This document shows, piece by piece, positions 15,118-24,421 of a stretch of DNA of 34,885 nucleotides. The stretch comes from Pseudomonadales bacterium (lineage in GTDB: Bacteria; Pseudomonadota; Gammaproteobacteria; Pseudomonadales; Azotimanducaceae), in assembly GCA_028279305.1 (NCBI GenBank), contig JANQOA010000075.1, forward strand, positions 1 through 34,885, given 5' to 3'. Positions within the stretch are counted from its first letter, which is position 1, and the number at the start of each line of letters is the position of its first letter. A program made the position numbers and the translations under genes. The notes below the pieces were generated by a model. That model searched no databases. It had not been told where the DNA came from and was given only the letters and a program-made list of their open reading frames with translations.

Positions 15118-16682
15118 AAACCGCAAATCTGAAAATCAGTTTTTTGTCCTGGCTTGTCTTCACCGTTCTCGCGGCAGATGTCAGCGCGGACAGCGTTGTT
15201 CTTAAAGACACCAATCTAGCCAACGGTGTATCACTGTTGCAGGCACAACAGTGGGAGGCTGCGGAGCAGAAACTTGGACTGGCCGCAACAAACCGCACTG
15301 AACCGGCAGTCTCCGCCACCGCAGAGTTTTACCTGGGCCTGCTTTGGCAGAATCGCGCAGCGCAAGCCCCCAGCCCGGAAGAACGCGCACGCCTGCTCGC
15401 CAAAGCCGCCGTGCACTATGAAGCAGCAAGTTCGGGGCTGCCCGAATCCGGGCCGACCCTGAACAACCTGGCAAGGGTGCGCAGCAATCTGGGTGAGATA
15501 GAGCAGGCCAACCTGACCATTGATAAAGCACTGGCGCTCAAGGACGGCAGAGAAGGCGCGTACTTACTTACCAAAGCCGATATCCTCGCTGCTCAACAGG
15601 CACCTCTGCAGGATCAACTGCAGCAGCTCGACAAAGCCCTGCGCGCTGCCCCGGAAAACAAGGCTTTGCAGAACCGGTTCGCAGACACCGCCCTCGACGC
15701 AGACCCGGCTGCTCTTGCTAAAACCGCCCGTTGGCTTTTGCGCAAAGGCTATGTTGACGTTGCTGAGAGACTAATCCTCAAAGGGCTGCCAGTTGAACAT
15801 GACAAACGCAGCAGCCTGCTGTTGTACCTCGCGGAGACGCTGTCGAAGAAACGCTACATTCCCTCATCATTCAGCGAAACCCGCACTGCCGCTGTGCTGG
15901 GCTCAATCGTCGACGCAGAGGACGTCGGCAGCGGAGCGCAGGAGTTGCTGAGCCTCCACGCAAAACCCTCGCGGGAAGCTTCAACGTATCCATGGTGGAC
16001 AGTGACACGGCCTGGCCGGCGCGGCTACCTGTTTAAGCTGGCACTCGCACTGTCAACCACTCAATGGCAGGAACAGGCACTCAAGTCCGCCCAACGATAT
16101 GCTGAACTGGCAGTGGATCTGGCAGACAAAGCCAACCCGGACGCCATACTCCAGCTTGCCAACATTTACGCCAGCACAGGTCAGCGCCGGCGACTGCAGC
16201 GCCTCAGCACCCTTTATGTCAGAGATCTCTTTCAGGGCAAAGGTGACGCGTATGCATCCCGCAACGATCAGCAAATCTACGAATACCACCTGGCGCTGGG
16301 ATCGATTTTTGGTTATCTGGGCCAATGGGAAAACAATCGATGGCAGGCGGCCTCAGCCATCTACCAACTGGAAAACGCGCGCCTAACGGCGGCCAGGATA
16401 AACCGCCGAAACAATCCGCAGACACGCGCAAAAGTGATTGTACCCGTGGCAGCCGGCGAGTTACTGGCTAAAGCGTACGTTGAGACCAAGCAGCCGGACA
16501 AAAGCGCGGTTGTACGATTGGATAGTGCTGAACTTTACCGTAAACAGGGCCGGCCGGAACTGGCTGAAGCTATTTTGACCGTTCCCGAGGCGCAGTTAAA
16601 AGCGGTTTTGAGGGACGCAGCGCCGGTGACAAACGTACGCTGGCAACGCGCTACGCAGGAACAGGTTTATACGGTAGATTAA
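15114..16682 (+). CDS. Periplasmic TPR-repeat protein (envelope operon, gene 3)
   Basis: The 522-residue protein has a signal peptide (about 1-25, VSA before Asp) and then an almost all-helical alpha-solenoid. Tetratricopeptide-like units are seen at about 33-60 (NGVSLLQAQQWEAAEQKLGLAA), 68-108, 115-143 (PTLNNLARVRSNLGEIEQANLTIDKALAL) and 147-180. Less regular helical repeats continue to the end, including an SADLYRKQGRPELAEAIL-like unit near 480-497. TPR proteins usually act as scaffolds for protein complexes, so a role in assembling the neighbouring envelope proteins is inferred. Its ATG overlaps the stop of gene 2 (ATGA). It ends 15 bases before the DUF2235 gene. Confidence 0.82.
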   Translation: MKTANLKISFLSWLVFTVLAADVSADSVVLKDTNLANGVSLLQAQQWEAAEQKLGLAATNRTEPAVSATAEFYLGLLWQNRAAQAPSPEERARLLAKAAVHYEAASSGLPESGPTLNNLARVRSNLGEIEQANLTIDKALALKDGREGAYLLTKADILAAQQAPLQDQLQQLDKALRAAPENKALQNRFADTALDADPAALAKTARWLLRKGYVDVAERLILKGLPVEHDKRSSLLLYLAETLSKKRYIPSSFSETRTAAVLGSIVDAEDVGSGAQELLSLHAKPSREASTYPWWTVTRPGRRGYLFKLALALSTTQWQEQALKSAQRYAELAVDLADKANPDAILQLANIYASTGQRRRLQRLSTLYVRDLFQGKGDAYASRNDQQIYEYHLALGSIFGYLGQWENNRWQAASAIYQLENARLTAARINRRNNPQTRAKVIVPVAAGELLAKAYVETKQPDKSAVVRLDSAELYRKQGRPELAEAILTVPEAQLKAVLRDAAPVTNVRWQRATQEQVYTVD

Positions 16683-16697
16683 TCGTTGGGGAAAGTG

Positions 16698-18395
16698 ATG
16701 AGCGAAGTAACATCAACGCCAGATCCAATACCATCCGATAGCCCCGGCCGGCCTCCGAAGCGGATTGTGCTGTGCTCTGACGGTACCGGGAACAAGGGCG
16801 GTACCGGCCGCGATACAAATGTATGGCGGCTGTTTACCTATCTGGACCTGAACTCGACGGACCCGCAGCAGGTAGCGTTTTACGATGATGGCATCGGCAC
16901 CCAGGACTTTAAGCTTCTAAAAGCGCTGGGCGGTGCTTTCGGATACGGTCTCAGCCGCAACATCCGCCAGTTGTACGAAGCCCTGGTACGCAATTACCAG
17001 CCCGGTGACAAAATCTACATTTTCGGTTTCAGCCGCGGGGCTTACACAGCCAGGGTACTGGCCGCGCTGATCTGTAAATGCGGCGTGGTCAAGGTAGAAC
17101 CGGGTATGTCAGATCAGGAACTCGGCAAGCTGACCCGCGAAGCCATGCGTCACATGCGTGATTCTTATGACCTGCCGATACTTACCGGCTGGCTGAGGAT
17201 CATCTACTCAAAACTCCGCAATCGCCATGCGGACGCCGACGCTTTTAGAGGCGCAGCCACTCACGATAACGGTTACGATCCGGACGGCACCGGGAAACTG
17301 GTTCATTTTCTGGGTGTGTGGGATACCGTTTCCGCCATAGGTACGCCGTTATTCGGGCTGACCACTCTAATTAATACATTCTTTTACCGGATCGACTTTC
17401 CCGACCTGGCGGTGCACCACCGGGTTAACAAGGCCCGGCAAGCGCTGGCCATTGATGACGAGCGCGCAACCTTCCATCCGATGCTCTGGGACGAGTCCCT
17501 CACCGAAACAAACATGAATGAACTCAACCGTACCCGCGACAAAGCAGATCACATCAGCAGTCCGGATATTCAACAGATCTGGTTTCCCGGGGTGCACTCC
17601 AACGTTGGCGGCGGCTACCCCAAACAGGGGCTCGCCTATGCATCGCTGGTGTGGATGATGAAAGTCTCCGGTTTGAAGTACCGGCAAGGTGTCAGCGCAG
17701 AGGCGGAAAGTCTGATAAATCCCACTGACAAGTTGTACGACTCACGTTCAGGCGCCGCCGCTTACTATCGTTACCGGCCCAGGGATATCGCTGCATACGC
17801 AGCGGACAATACGAACGGAAAAACGCAGATCGACACCACGGTCATCGAAAGAATCTTCCGCTCCGTGGATGCCTACGCGCCCGGAAATGTCCCGTTTGAC
17901 GCAGAGGTGGTGGATGCTTCCGGCGTACGGGCCGCCCTTGTTGATCAACCCATGGCTGCTGTACTGGAAGTTAAGGCTGAATCCAGCGTGGCGGAAAACA
18001 GCATGCTTCACAGGCAAGCGGCTTATATTTCCGCCCGCCAAGTGCTCCATGCGCTGTTAATTACAACAACATTTGTTGTTGCCGCCATTCTCTATCTACC
18101 CGAAGAAACCGGTACCCTGCTGGAACGCATGGGGACCGCAAAGTCAGAACCAGCCGAGGCAGCAGGCGGTTGGCTATCAACCGGGCTGGCGGTGTTGTTG
18201 CCGGAGGCTATGAGCAAACATTTCCATACGCTGCGCACGTTTTTCAACACCTATCCGGCAGTTTTCTGGGGCATTCTCGTCTGGCTGGGGTTTCTCTATG
18301 GCCTGCGCTTCTGGCTGAATCAGAAAACCAACGCTGTGTACCGCAAGTTCTGGGGGCTGGTGCGCGACAAGTGGCTGAAAAATCCTTCTAACTAG
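16698..18395 (+). CDS. DUF2235 alpha/beta hydrolase, membrane-anchored
   Basis: The 565-residue protein is a DUF2235 (Tle1-like phospholipase) family hydrolase. It opens with the family signature RIVLCSDGTGNKGG (22-35), then has the nucleophile in GFSRGA (Ser112), an acid in GVWDTV (Asp209) and the histidine in PGVHSNVGGGY (His300). So the Ser-Asp-His triad looks complete. Unlike free Tle1 toxins it has two C-terminal hydrophobic helices, about 450-466 and 521-540, that should anchor it in the membrane with the catalytic part facing the cytoplasm. The ATG at 16698 is preferred (GGGG 7 bases before); a TTG at 16686 is the longer option. There are no VgrG, PAAR or Hcp genes and no obvious immunity gene beside it, so a type VI effector role is not supported by context. 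Confidence 0.85.
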   Translation: MSEVTSTPDPIPSDSPGRPPKRIVLCSDGTGNKGGTGRDTNVWRLFTYLDLNSTDPQQVAFYDDGIGTQDFKLLKALGGAFGYGLSRNIRQLYEALVRNYQPGDKIYIFGFSRGAYTARVLAALICKCGVVKVEPGMSDQELGKLTREAMRHMRDSYDLPILTGWLRIIYSKLRNRHADADAFRGAATHDNGYDPDGTGKLVHFLGVWDTVSAIGTPLFGLTTLINTFFYRIDFPDLAVHHRVNKARQALAIDDERATFHPMLWDESLTETNMNELNRTRDKADHISSPDIQQIWFPGVHSNVGGGYPKQGLAYASLVWMMKVSGLKYRQGVSAEAESLINPTDKLYDSRSGAAAYYRYRPRDIAAYAADNTNGKTQIDTTVIERIFRSVDAYAPGNVPFDAEVVDASGVRAALVDQPMAAVLEVKAESSVAENSMLHRQAAYISARQVLHALLITTTFVVAAILYLPEETGTLLERMGTAKSEPAEAAGGWLSTGLAVLLPEAMSKHFHTLRTFFNTYPAVFWGILVWLGFLYGLRFWLNQKTNAVYRKFWGLVRDKWLKNPSN

Positions 18396-18477
18396 TTCCA
18401 TCTGCCTTGATCCAACAATCCATATTCACTAGTATCTATCCGCCCTTGACACACAACCAACCACGGTGGATATGGAT

Positions 18478-21400
18478 ATGCGCATCACCGGCTCAGAGGA
18501 ACTGATTCTCGCTCCCACCGATCTCAGCAATCACCTGGGCTGCCACCACCTGACCAATCAGGAACGCAACGCGCAATCCGGCGGCGCTGAGAGACCCACC
18601 CGCTACAGCCCGGTCATCGAAGCACTGCAGAAGCGGGGGTTGGCCCATGAGGAAGCCTTCAAAGCCCATTTGGTCAGTTCCGGCCTTGAGGTGGCAGACG
18701 CAGATGGAAAGAACGTCCTGGAACTCATGCAGGCCGGTACCGACGTCATTTATCAGGCGCGGCTGTCGGACGGCAACTGGTCCGGTATCGCTGACTTTCT
18801 GATCAAGGCGGACGCGCCCAGCAATCTGGGTGAGTGGTCGTACCAGGCTTATGACACCAAGCTGGCCAGGGAAACAAAAGGCGGGACCATCCTGCAGCTT
18901 TCCGTCTATTCGTTCCTGCTGGCCAAGCTGCAGGGCGCGGTGCCGGAGAAGATGTACGTGGTCACTCCCGGCAACAACTTCCAGCCCATCGAGTACCGCG
19001 TGTCAGACTATTCAGCCTATTTCCGCCTGATGGAATCAGGTATTAATGAATTTCTCGCGGACAATAGAAATACCTATCCGGAGAAAGTGCCCCACTGCGA
19101 CATTTGCGCATGGTGGCCCGACTGCGAAGCGCGCCGCCGCGCGGACGACCATCTGTGTTACGTCGCCGGCATTACCACCCGACAGATCAAAGAGCTCAAC
19201 GACCAGGGCGTAGCAAAGTTACACGAGTTGGCCCGGCTTGATGATATTCCGCAACCGGCAACCGGGACCGTGGAATCTCTTACCAAGGTCAGGGACCAGG
19301 CCAGGATTCAGGCTGAGGGGAAAGCGGCGGGAGAGCCGAAACACAGGGTCAAACAGCCATTCGACGAAGACCATGGCTTCAGGTTGCTGCCTGAACCTAC
19401 CGCTGACGACATATTTCTGGATTTTGAGGGTGACCATTTTGCCGAAGACGGCGTTCAGGAGTACCTGACCGGCTGGGTCACCCGCGACCAGCAGGGCAAC
19501 AAAACCTATGTGCCCATCTGGGCGGAGACCCACAAACAGGAACAGCAGGCTTTCGAACAGTTTATAGACTTCGCCACCCGCACCCTGCAGCGTAACCCCG
19601 CTGCGCACATCTACCACTTCGCCCCGTATGAACAGGCTGCGCTGAAACGCCTGATGGGACGTTACGCCACACGGGCCCAGGAGCTCGACGAACTGTTGCG
19701 GGGAAAAGTTCTTGTCGACCTGCATACGGTTGTGAAGCGCTCGCTGATCGCAAGTGTGGAAAGCTACTCCATCAAAAACCTGGAGGAACACTACGGGTTC
19801 AGCCGCAACCAGGATCTGCGCCAGGCGTCCATCAGCCGCCGTGTTGTGGAAGCCGCCATCGAGTCCGGCGGTGTCGCCGGCGAGCTTCAGGAACACAAAC
19901 AAATTGTCGAGCAGTACAACAAAGACGACTGTGTTTCCATGATCCAACTGCAGGCCTGGCTGGAACAGCTTCGCTCGGCGGCAATTGCTGACGGGGCCCG
20001 GATTCCAAGACCGGAGCCTGTGGATAAAACCGCTACAGATAAAGTCAGCGAGCTGGATGAAAAACTCCATGCACTGCGCGACACCCTGCTTGAAGATGTG
20101 CCCGCCGCAAAAGAAGAGCGCAGCCAAGAACAACATGCCCGCTATGCGCTGGCCCATATTCTCGAGTTCCATCGCCGCGAAGACAAAGCCGCCTGGTGGG
20201 AGAAATTCCGGGTGCTCGGTTTAGAGCCTGAAGACCTGGAGGATGAACGCCGGGGTATCCAGGGGCTCACCTTTCAGGAGGTGATCGATCCCAAAAGAGC
20301 CCCGGTGCAGCGTTATACCTTTCCGCCCCAGGAATTGGACGCACGCCGGCGTGACGACGTTCTGGATTTAGCTTCCGAGCAGCGCATCGGTACCGTTGAC
20401 AGCATCAGTTACGCGAACCGCACAATCGACATTAAGAAGATGATCAAAACCGCGGATCATCATCCCGCGGAAGTGGTATTGCACAACCGGGTGTCCGCGG
20501 ATGCTTTGCAGCAATCTCTGATCCGGCTGGCAGAGTCGGTGATCAAAAACGGGTTCAACCACCAGGCACCCCATGAAACCGCCATTAACCTGCTGTTCAC
20601 CACACCAACCACCGGTAACAATCCCGCACAATTCAAAGTGGAGGGCGAAACAACCCTGGCAACGGCGTGCCGGCTTGTCACCCGGATGACAGGCGGTGTC
20701 CTGGCGATTCAGGGTCCCCCGGGTACCGGCAAAACGTTTTCCGGCGCACATATGATCTGCGCCTGCAAACAGGCGGGTCTGAAGGTTGGGGTGACCGCGG
20801 TCAGCCACGAAGTCATTACCAATCTGCTGGAAGAAACCATGGACCAGGCCGGCCGGCTTGGGCTGCAGCTCTCTGTTTTCCACAGACAAGCCGGCGAATA
20901 CAACGGCAAATGGGGCATCACCTGGGAAGAGGATTACGGCAAACTTAAAGACGGGCTGCACAGCGGTTCCATTGACGTGGTTGGCGCCACCGCCTGGGGC
21001 TGGGCGCGCCCGGACTACGAACAATGTGTCGACGTACTTTTTGTTGATGAAGCGGGCCAGATGGCGCTGGGCAACACCCTGGCCGCCGCTCAGGGCGGCA
21101 AAACCCTGGTGATGCTGGGGGATCCGCAGCAACTGGAGCAGCCCACACAAAGCAGCCATCCCGAGCAAAGCGACGTATCCGCCCTGGAGTATTTTCTCGA
21201 TGGAGAGCCTACCATGCCCGAGGACCGCGGCCTGTTTCTGGCTGAAACCTACCGCCTGCATCCGTCTATCACCGCATTTACTTCCGAGGTGTATTACGAA
21301 GACCGTCTGGCGTCCGTGGACGGTTTGCAGCATCAGGCTATTGTCGGCTCCGTAAACTATTCAGGTTCGGGGCTGATGTATGTGCCGGTGGCACACAAAG

Positions 21401-21903
21401 GCAACACCTCCCGAGCCGCTGAAGAGGTTGAAGCGATAGCCGGGATTGTTGATGAGCTGCTGGTTGAAGGTGTCATGTTTAAAGACAAAGAAGGCGCGGA
21501 GTCCGCGCTCACCATCGACGACATTCTCATTGTCGCGCCTTACAACGCCCAGGTTGCGGTTTTGAGCGAACGCCTGCCGCACATGCATCACCGGATCGGA
21601 ACTGTTAACAGGTTCCAGGGCAAGGGCGCGCCGGTGGTGGTCTATTCAATGACCTCTTCCAGCCCCCAGGACGCACCCAGGGGCATGGAGTTCCTCTACG
21701 ATCCGCACCGGCTGAACGTCGCCTCATCCAGGGCAAAAGCCCTGTGTGTCCTTGTTGGATCGCCTGCTCTGTTCGAGCCCGACTGCGGCACGCCGCGGCA
21801 GATGAAGATGGCGAACGGGCTGTGCCGGTATCTGGAGCTGAGCAACACAAAAAAAGGGCCGCACATACATGCGGCCCTGAAGCGAGGAGGGGATCCTCTT
21901 TAA
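18478..21903 (+). CDS. TM0106-type RecB-like nuclease / DEDD exonuclease / SF1 helicase fusion
   Basis: The 1141-residue protein has three parts. (1) Residues 1-225 form a RecB/Cas4-like nuclease with GIADF (Asp106), YDTK (Asp126, Lys128) and Gln140. Cysteines 22, 207, 210 and 216 are arranged as in Fe-S nucleases (Cas4, AddB). (2) Residues 305-495 form an RNase-H-like DEDD exonuclease with FLDFEGD (Asp315, Glu317), VDLH (Asp414) and NKDD (483-484). (3) Residues 730-1105 form an SF1 helicase of the Upf1/Dna2 kind with GPPGTGKT (746-753), VDEAGQ (856-861), GDPQQLEQPT, TYRLHP, NRFQGKGAPVV and RLNVASSRAK. Such proteins process DNA ends or RNA-DNA hybrids, and the exact role is unproven. The ATG at 18478 is favoured because GGTGG lies 8 bases upstream; GTG 18466 and ATG 18472 are alternatives. 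The gene stands alone. Confidence 0.9.
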   Translation: MRITGSEELILAPTDLSNHLGCHHLTNQERNAQSGGAERPTRYSPVIEALQKRGLAHEEAFKAHLVSSGLEVADADGKNVLELMQAGTDVIYQARLSDGNWSGIADFLIKADAPSNLGEWSYQAYDTKLARETKGGTILQLSVYSFLLAKLQGAVPEKMYVVTPGNNFQPIEYRVSDYSAYFRLMESGINEFLADNRNTYPEKVPHCDICAWWPDCEARRRADDHLCYVAGITTRQIKELNDQGVAKLHELARLDDIPQPATGTVESLTKVRDQARIQAEGKAAGEPKHRVKQPFDEDHGFRLLPEPTADDIFLDFEGDHFAEDGVQEYLTGWVTRDQQGNKTYVPIWAETHKQEQQAFEQFIDFATRTLQRNPAAHIYHFAPYEQAALKRLMGRYATRAQELDELLRGKVLVDLHTVVKRSLIASVESYSIKNLEEHYGFSRNQDLRQASISRRVVEAAIESGGVAGELQEHKQIVEQYNKDDCVSMIQLQAWLEQLRSAAIADGARIPRPEPVDKTATDKVSELDEKLHALRDTLLEDVPAAKEERSQEQHARYALAHILEFHRREDKAAWWEKFRVLGLEPEDLEDERRGIQGLTFQEVIDPKRAPVQRYTFPPQELDARRRDDVLDLASEQRIGTVDSISYANRTIDIKKMIKTADHHPAEVVLHNRVSADALQQSLIRLAESVIKNGFNHQAPHETAINLLFTTPTTGNNPAQFKVEGETTLATACRLVTRMTGGVLAIQGPPGTGKTFSGAHMICACKQAGLKVGVTAVSHEVITNLLEETMDQAGRLGLQLSVFHRQAGEYNGKWGITWEEDYGKLKDGLHSGSIDVVGATAWGWARPDYEQCVDVLFVDEAGQMALGNTLAAAQGGKTLVMLGDPQQLEQPTQSSHPEQSDVSALEYFLDGEPTMPEDRGLFLAETYRLHPSITAFTSEVYYEDRLASVDGLQHQAIVGSVNYSGSGLMYVPVAHKGNTSRAAEEVEAIAGIVDELLVEGVMFKDKEGAESALTIDDILIVAPYNAQVAVLSERLPHMHHRIGTVNRFQGKGAPVVVYSMTSSSPQDAPRGMEFLYDPHRLNVASSRAKALCVLVGSPALFEPDCGTPRQMKMANGLCRYLELSNTKKGPHIHAALKRGGDPL
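21849..21878 (-). terminator. Intrinsic terminator of the TonB receptor gene, inside the helicase coding end
   Basis: Perfect 9-base arms AGGGCCGCA and TGCGGCCCT (21855-21863 and 21870-21878) enclose a 6-base loop. On the minus strand the hairpin is followed at once by a run of seven T (21855-21849). It starts 26 bases after the receptor stop codon. The plus strand has no T-run after it, so it should act only on the receptor transcript. The same bases encode the last dozen or so residues of the helicase. Confidence 0.85.
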
Positions 21904-21904
21904 C

Positions 21905-24421
21905 CTAAAGCTGTGTTCTCAAGGTAACCCCATAGGTACGGGGCGCTTCCAGAAACGCGCCGCGGCTGCCGATGCGCAGCGGCGTATTAAACGTAACGTT
22001 TCTGGTCTGCTTGTCCGTAATGTTGTTACCCCACAGTTCAACCGCCCAGCTGCCGCTCAGCGACCCCAGGCCAATACGCGCATTCACCTTGGTGTTCTGC
22101 TCCTGGAAGTCCAGCGGCAGACCGGGCTGCGTGCTGGTGCGGCGCTCGTCTTCCCAACGGGCGTTGACATTGGCAAACCAGGCCAGATTGTCGCTGATCA
22201 CCCCATCGTAACTGATGGCCCCGGTGACCACGTTCAGCGGCGCGTTGGTGAACTGCGCACCACACAGGCTGCTGACGTTGGGCGGCGCGTTGGGATCGTT
22301 ATCGTCGCAGTTACTGGGGTATTCGGAGTCAGCGTAGGTATAACCCAGGCTGACCTGCAGACCATCGGTGGGCACGGCCAGCAGTTCCAGCTCCGCACCC
22401 TGGCTTCTGGCGTTAGGCACGTTGAACGTCTGGAACCGAACCCCGGTAAATTCCAACACCTGGAAATCTTCGATGTCGTAATCAAAGACCGACAGATTTG
22501 CCCGCAACCGCTGATCAAACAGTTCCGTCTTAATCCCCAGTTCCCAGCTGTCGATCAACTCTGAGTCAAAGCGCGGATCTCCGCCGCCCGCTGCTGCAGT
22601 AGCATCCAGGTTAAAACCACCGGCTTTAAAGCCGTGGGTGAAACTGACGTAGCCGGTAATGGTATCGGTGAAGGCATAGACCGCTTTGGCGGTGTACACC
22701 AGCTCTTCGTCTTCAAAGGTATCGTCGAAGGTCTCGGGCAGAATCGGAATGCCGGTATCCGCCGGCGCTGCAAAAGGGAAACAGGCAAACGCAGCGGAAA
22801 GACCGCCGATGTTTGCCGCTACCGCTTCCAGCCCCGTGCCCGCTGCGCCGGCATTCAGCGCGGCGCCGTTGGCGATGGTGTTAAGGCAATTACCGTTGGT
22901 TGCCAGGGGTTGCGCAAAACTGCCGTCTTTTTCCTCGTCAGTCCAACGCAAACCCACCACCAGGTCCAGGGCGTTGGTGATGTGGAACGTGTTATGGGTA
23001 AACACAGACCAGGATTCACCATCCTGGCCGAATATGTTCTGGGCAAAGCTGCCCGCGGAATCTACACCGCCGCCGAAGGCGACGGAGCGTGAAGCCGCTG
23101 CCAGCACATCACCAAAGGTACCGCCGGTTGCCAGGGGTACCGCAGACAAACCCGCGGCCGGCGCCAGCAGAGGCGCCAGCGCAAAGTTCCAAAGCTGCGC
23201 TTCGGTATTTGCCGAGTAGTCGGCACCCAGGCCCAAACCCTGGTTTTCAACAATTTCTTCGTCGGAATAATACGCGCCCACCAGCCAGCTCACCCATTCG
23301 GTTTCGCCGGCCAGGCGTAACTCGTGAGTCACCGTTTCAATGGCATCAAATGTGGATAACCCGCCGGCGGCTGAAGGTTGTACGCTGAACACATCCAGAT
23401 TAACAAAGTCGGAGTGCTGCACGCTGTCCGCCTCAAAATCCCGGTAAGCACCGATATAGGTTAGCGTGGCTGCATCGTTGATGTCCCAGTTTAATTCCAC
23501 GGACACCCCCCACTGATCGTTGGGGTTTTCAAACTGTTCAGCGTTGGAGTCCCGGCCCCGGAGCGCGGACCCGCCGGAAACCTGTACCCCGCCGTCGGCC
23601 GGCAACCCGGCCGCGGCAAAAGACCCGGCCGCAACCGTATCACTTTCCAGCAGCACCACGGCGTCGCAACACTGTTCTTCCGCTTCGGAATAATCAGCTA
23701 TCAAACGCACATCCACCGTGTCGCTGGGCGCCCACTGCAGTTGGCCGCGCACCAGCCAGCGGTCCCGGTCGCGGCTCTCCGCGCCGGTGGTACTGTCCAG
23801 AAAACCATCCTGATTGCGCACCGCACCGGATATGCGGTACGCCAGCGTGTCGCTCAACGGTCCGCTGGCGCCTACTTGTACATTGGTGGAATCAAAGTTA
23901 CCCGCTGTCAGATTGGCAAAAAACTCGTTCTCCTCAAAGTTGGGTTTTTTGGTCCTGATGTTCAGCGCCCCGGCACTGGTGTTACGCCCAAACAGCGTGC
24001 CCTGCGGTCCGCGCAGCACTTCAATGGCCTCAACATCCATAAGATCACCCAGCGCCACGCCCGGACGGCTGAGGTAGACGCCATCGAGAAATACGCCCAC
24101 CGCGCTTTCCAGGCCGATGTTGTTGCCGGTGGTGCCGACGCCGCGGATGCGCAACGTAGCACCCTGGGATTCCGTCTGAGACGTGTTCATATTAAAACTG
24201 GTGGCCACCGTGGAAAGGTCGCGCAGGTCTTGAACCCCGGCCCGCTCCAGCGATTCAGCACTGATGGCGGTAACCGCGATGGGAACATCCTGAACGGATT
24301 GCTCACGTTTGGTGGCGGTGACAATCACCTCCTCGATAATGGCCTGCTGCTCGGCAGCAGACGCCGCATCGGGCAGCGCCATAAGCAGCACCACCCATGT
24401 GAATACACGTGCATTTTTCAT
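21905..24421 (-). CDS. TonB-dependent outer membrane receptor
   Basis: The 838-residue protein has a signal peptide (1-23, ending ASA) and a TonB box region EEVIVTATKRE just after it. The plug domain includes VQDVPIAVTAISAESLERAGVQDLRDLS and EAIEVLRGPQGTLFGRNTSAGALNI, and a C-terminal beta-barrel of about 650 residues ends in RTYGVTLRTQL. The type is the broad family of marine and sphingomonad receptors for unknown organic substrates rather than a classic siderophore receptor, and the ligand cannot be read. No Fur box was seen upstream. A clear intrinsic terminator follows the stop codon. The gene is monocistronic, with 348 bases separating it from the ATC-hydrolase-like gene upstream. Confidence 0.93.
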   Translation of the reverse strand: MKNARVFTWVVLLMALPDAASAAEQQAIIEEVIVTATKREQSVQDVPIAVTAISAESLERAGVQDLRDLSTVATSFNMNTSQTESQGATLRIRGVGTTGNNIGLESAVGVFLDGVYLSRPGVALGDLMDVEAIEVLRGPQGTLFGRNTSAGALNIRTKKPNFEENEFFANLTAGNFDSTNVQVGASGPLSDTLAYRISGAVRNQDGFLDSTTGAESRDRDRWLVRGQLQWAPSDTVDVRLIADYSEAEEQCCDAVVLLESDTVAAGSFAAAGLPADGGVQVSGGSALRGRDSNAEQFENPNDQWGVSVELNWDINDAATLTYIGAYRDFEADSVQHSDFVNLDVFSVQPSAAGGLSTFDAIETVTHELRLAGETEWVSWLVGAYYSDEEIVENQGLGLGADYSANTEAQLWNFALAPLLAPAAGLSAVPLATGGTFGDVLAAASRSVAFGGGVDSAGSFAQNIFGQDGESWSVFTHNTFHITNALDLVVGLRWTDEEKDGSFAQPLATNGNCLNTIANGAALNAGAAGTGLEAVAANIGGLSAAFACFPFAAPADTGIPILPETFDDTFEDEELVYTAKAVYAFTDTITGYVSFTHGFKAGGFNLDATAAAGGGDPRFDSELIDSWELGIKTELFDQRLRANLSVFDYDIEDFQVLEFTGVRFQTFNVPNARSQGAELELLAVPTDGLQVSLGYTYADSEYPSNCDDNDPNAPPNVSSLCGAQFTNAPLNVVTGAISYDGVISDNLAWFANVNARWEDERRTSTQPGLPLDFQEQNTKVNARIGLGSLSGSWAVELWGNNITDKQTRNVTFNTPLRIGSRGAFLEAPRTYGVTLRTQL

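Noticed and set aside
16698..18395. DUF2235 protein as a type VI secretion effector.
   Set aside because: No VgrG, PAAR, Hcp, adaptor or immunity gene is adjacent, and the protein has its own membrane anchors.
18446..18476. TTGACA (18446-18451) as the helicase promoter.
   Set aside because: The only -10 candidates at correct spacing fall on or next to the start codons, and match poorly, so transcription would begin inside the coding sequence.
20368..21333. A 321-codon minus-strand frame inside the helicase gene, and a similar one at 19219-20172.
   Set aside because: They are antisense to conserved helicase and nuclease motifs, with no ribosome site and no family signal.
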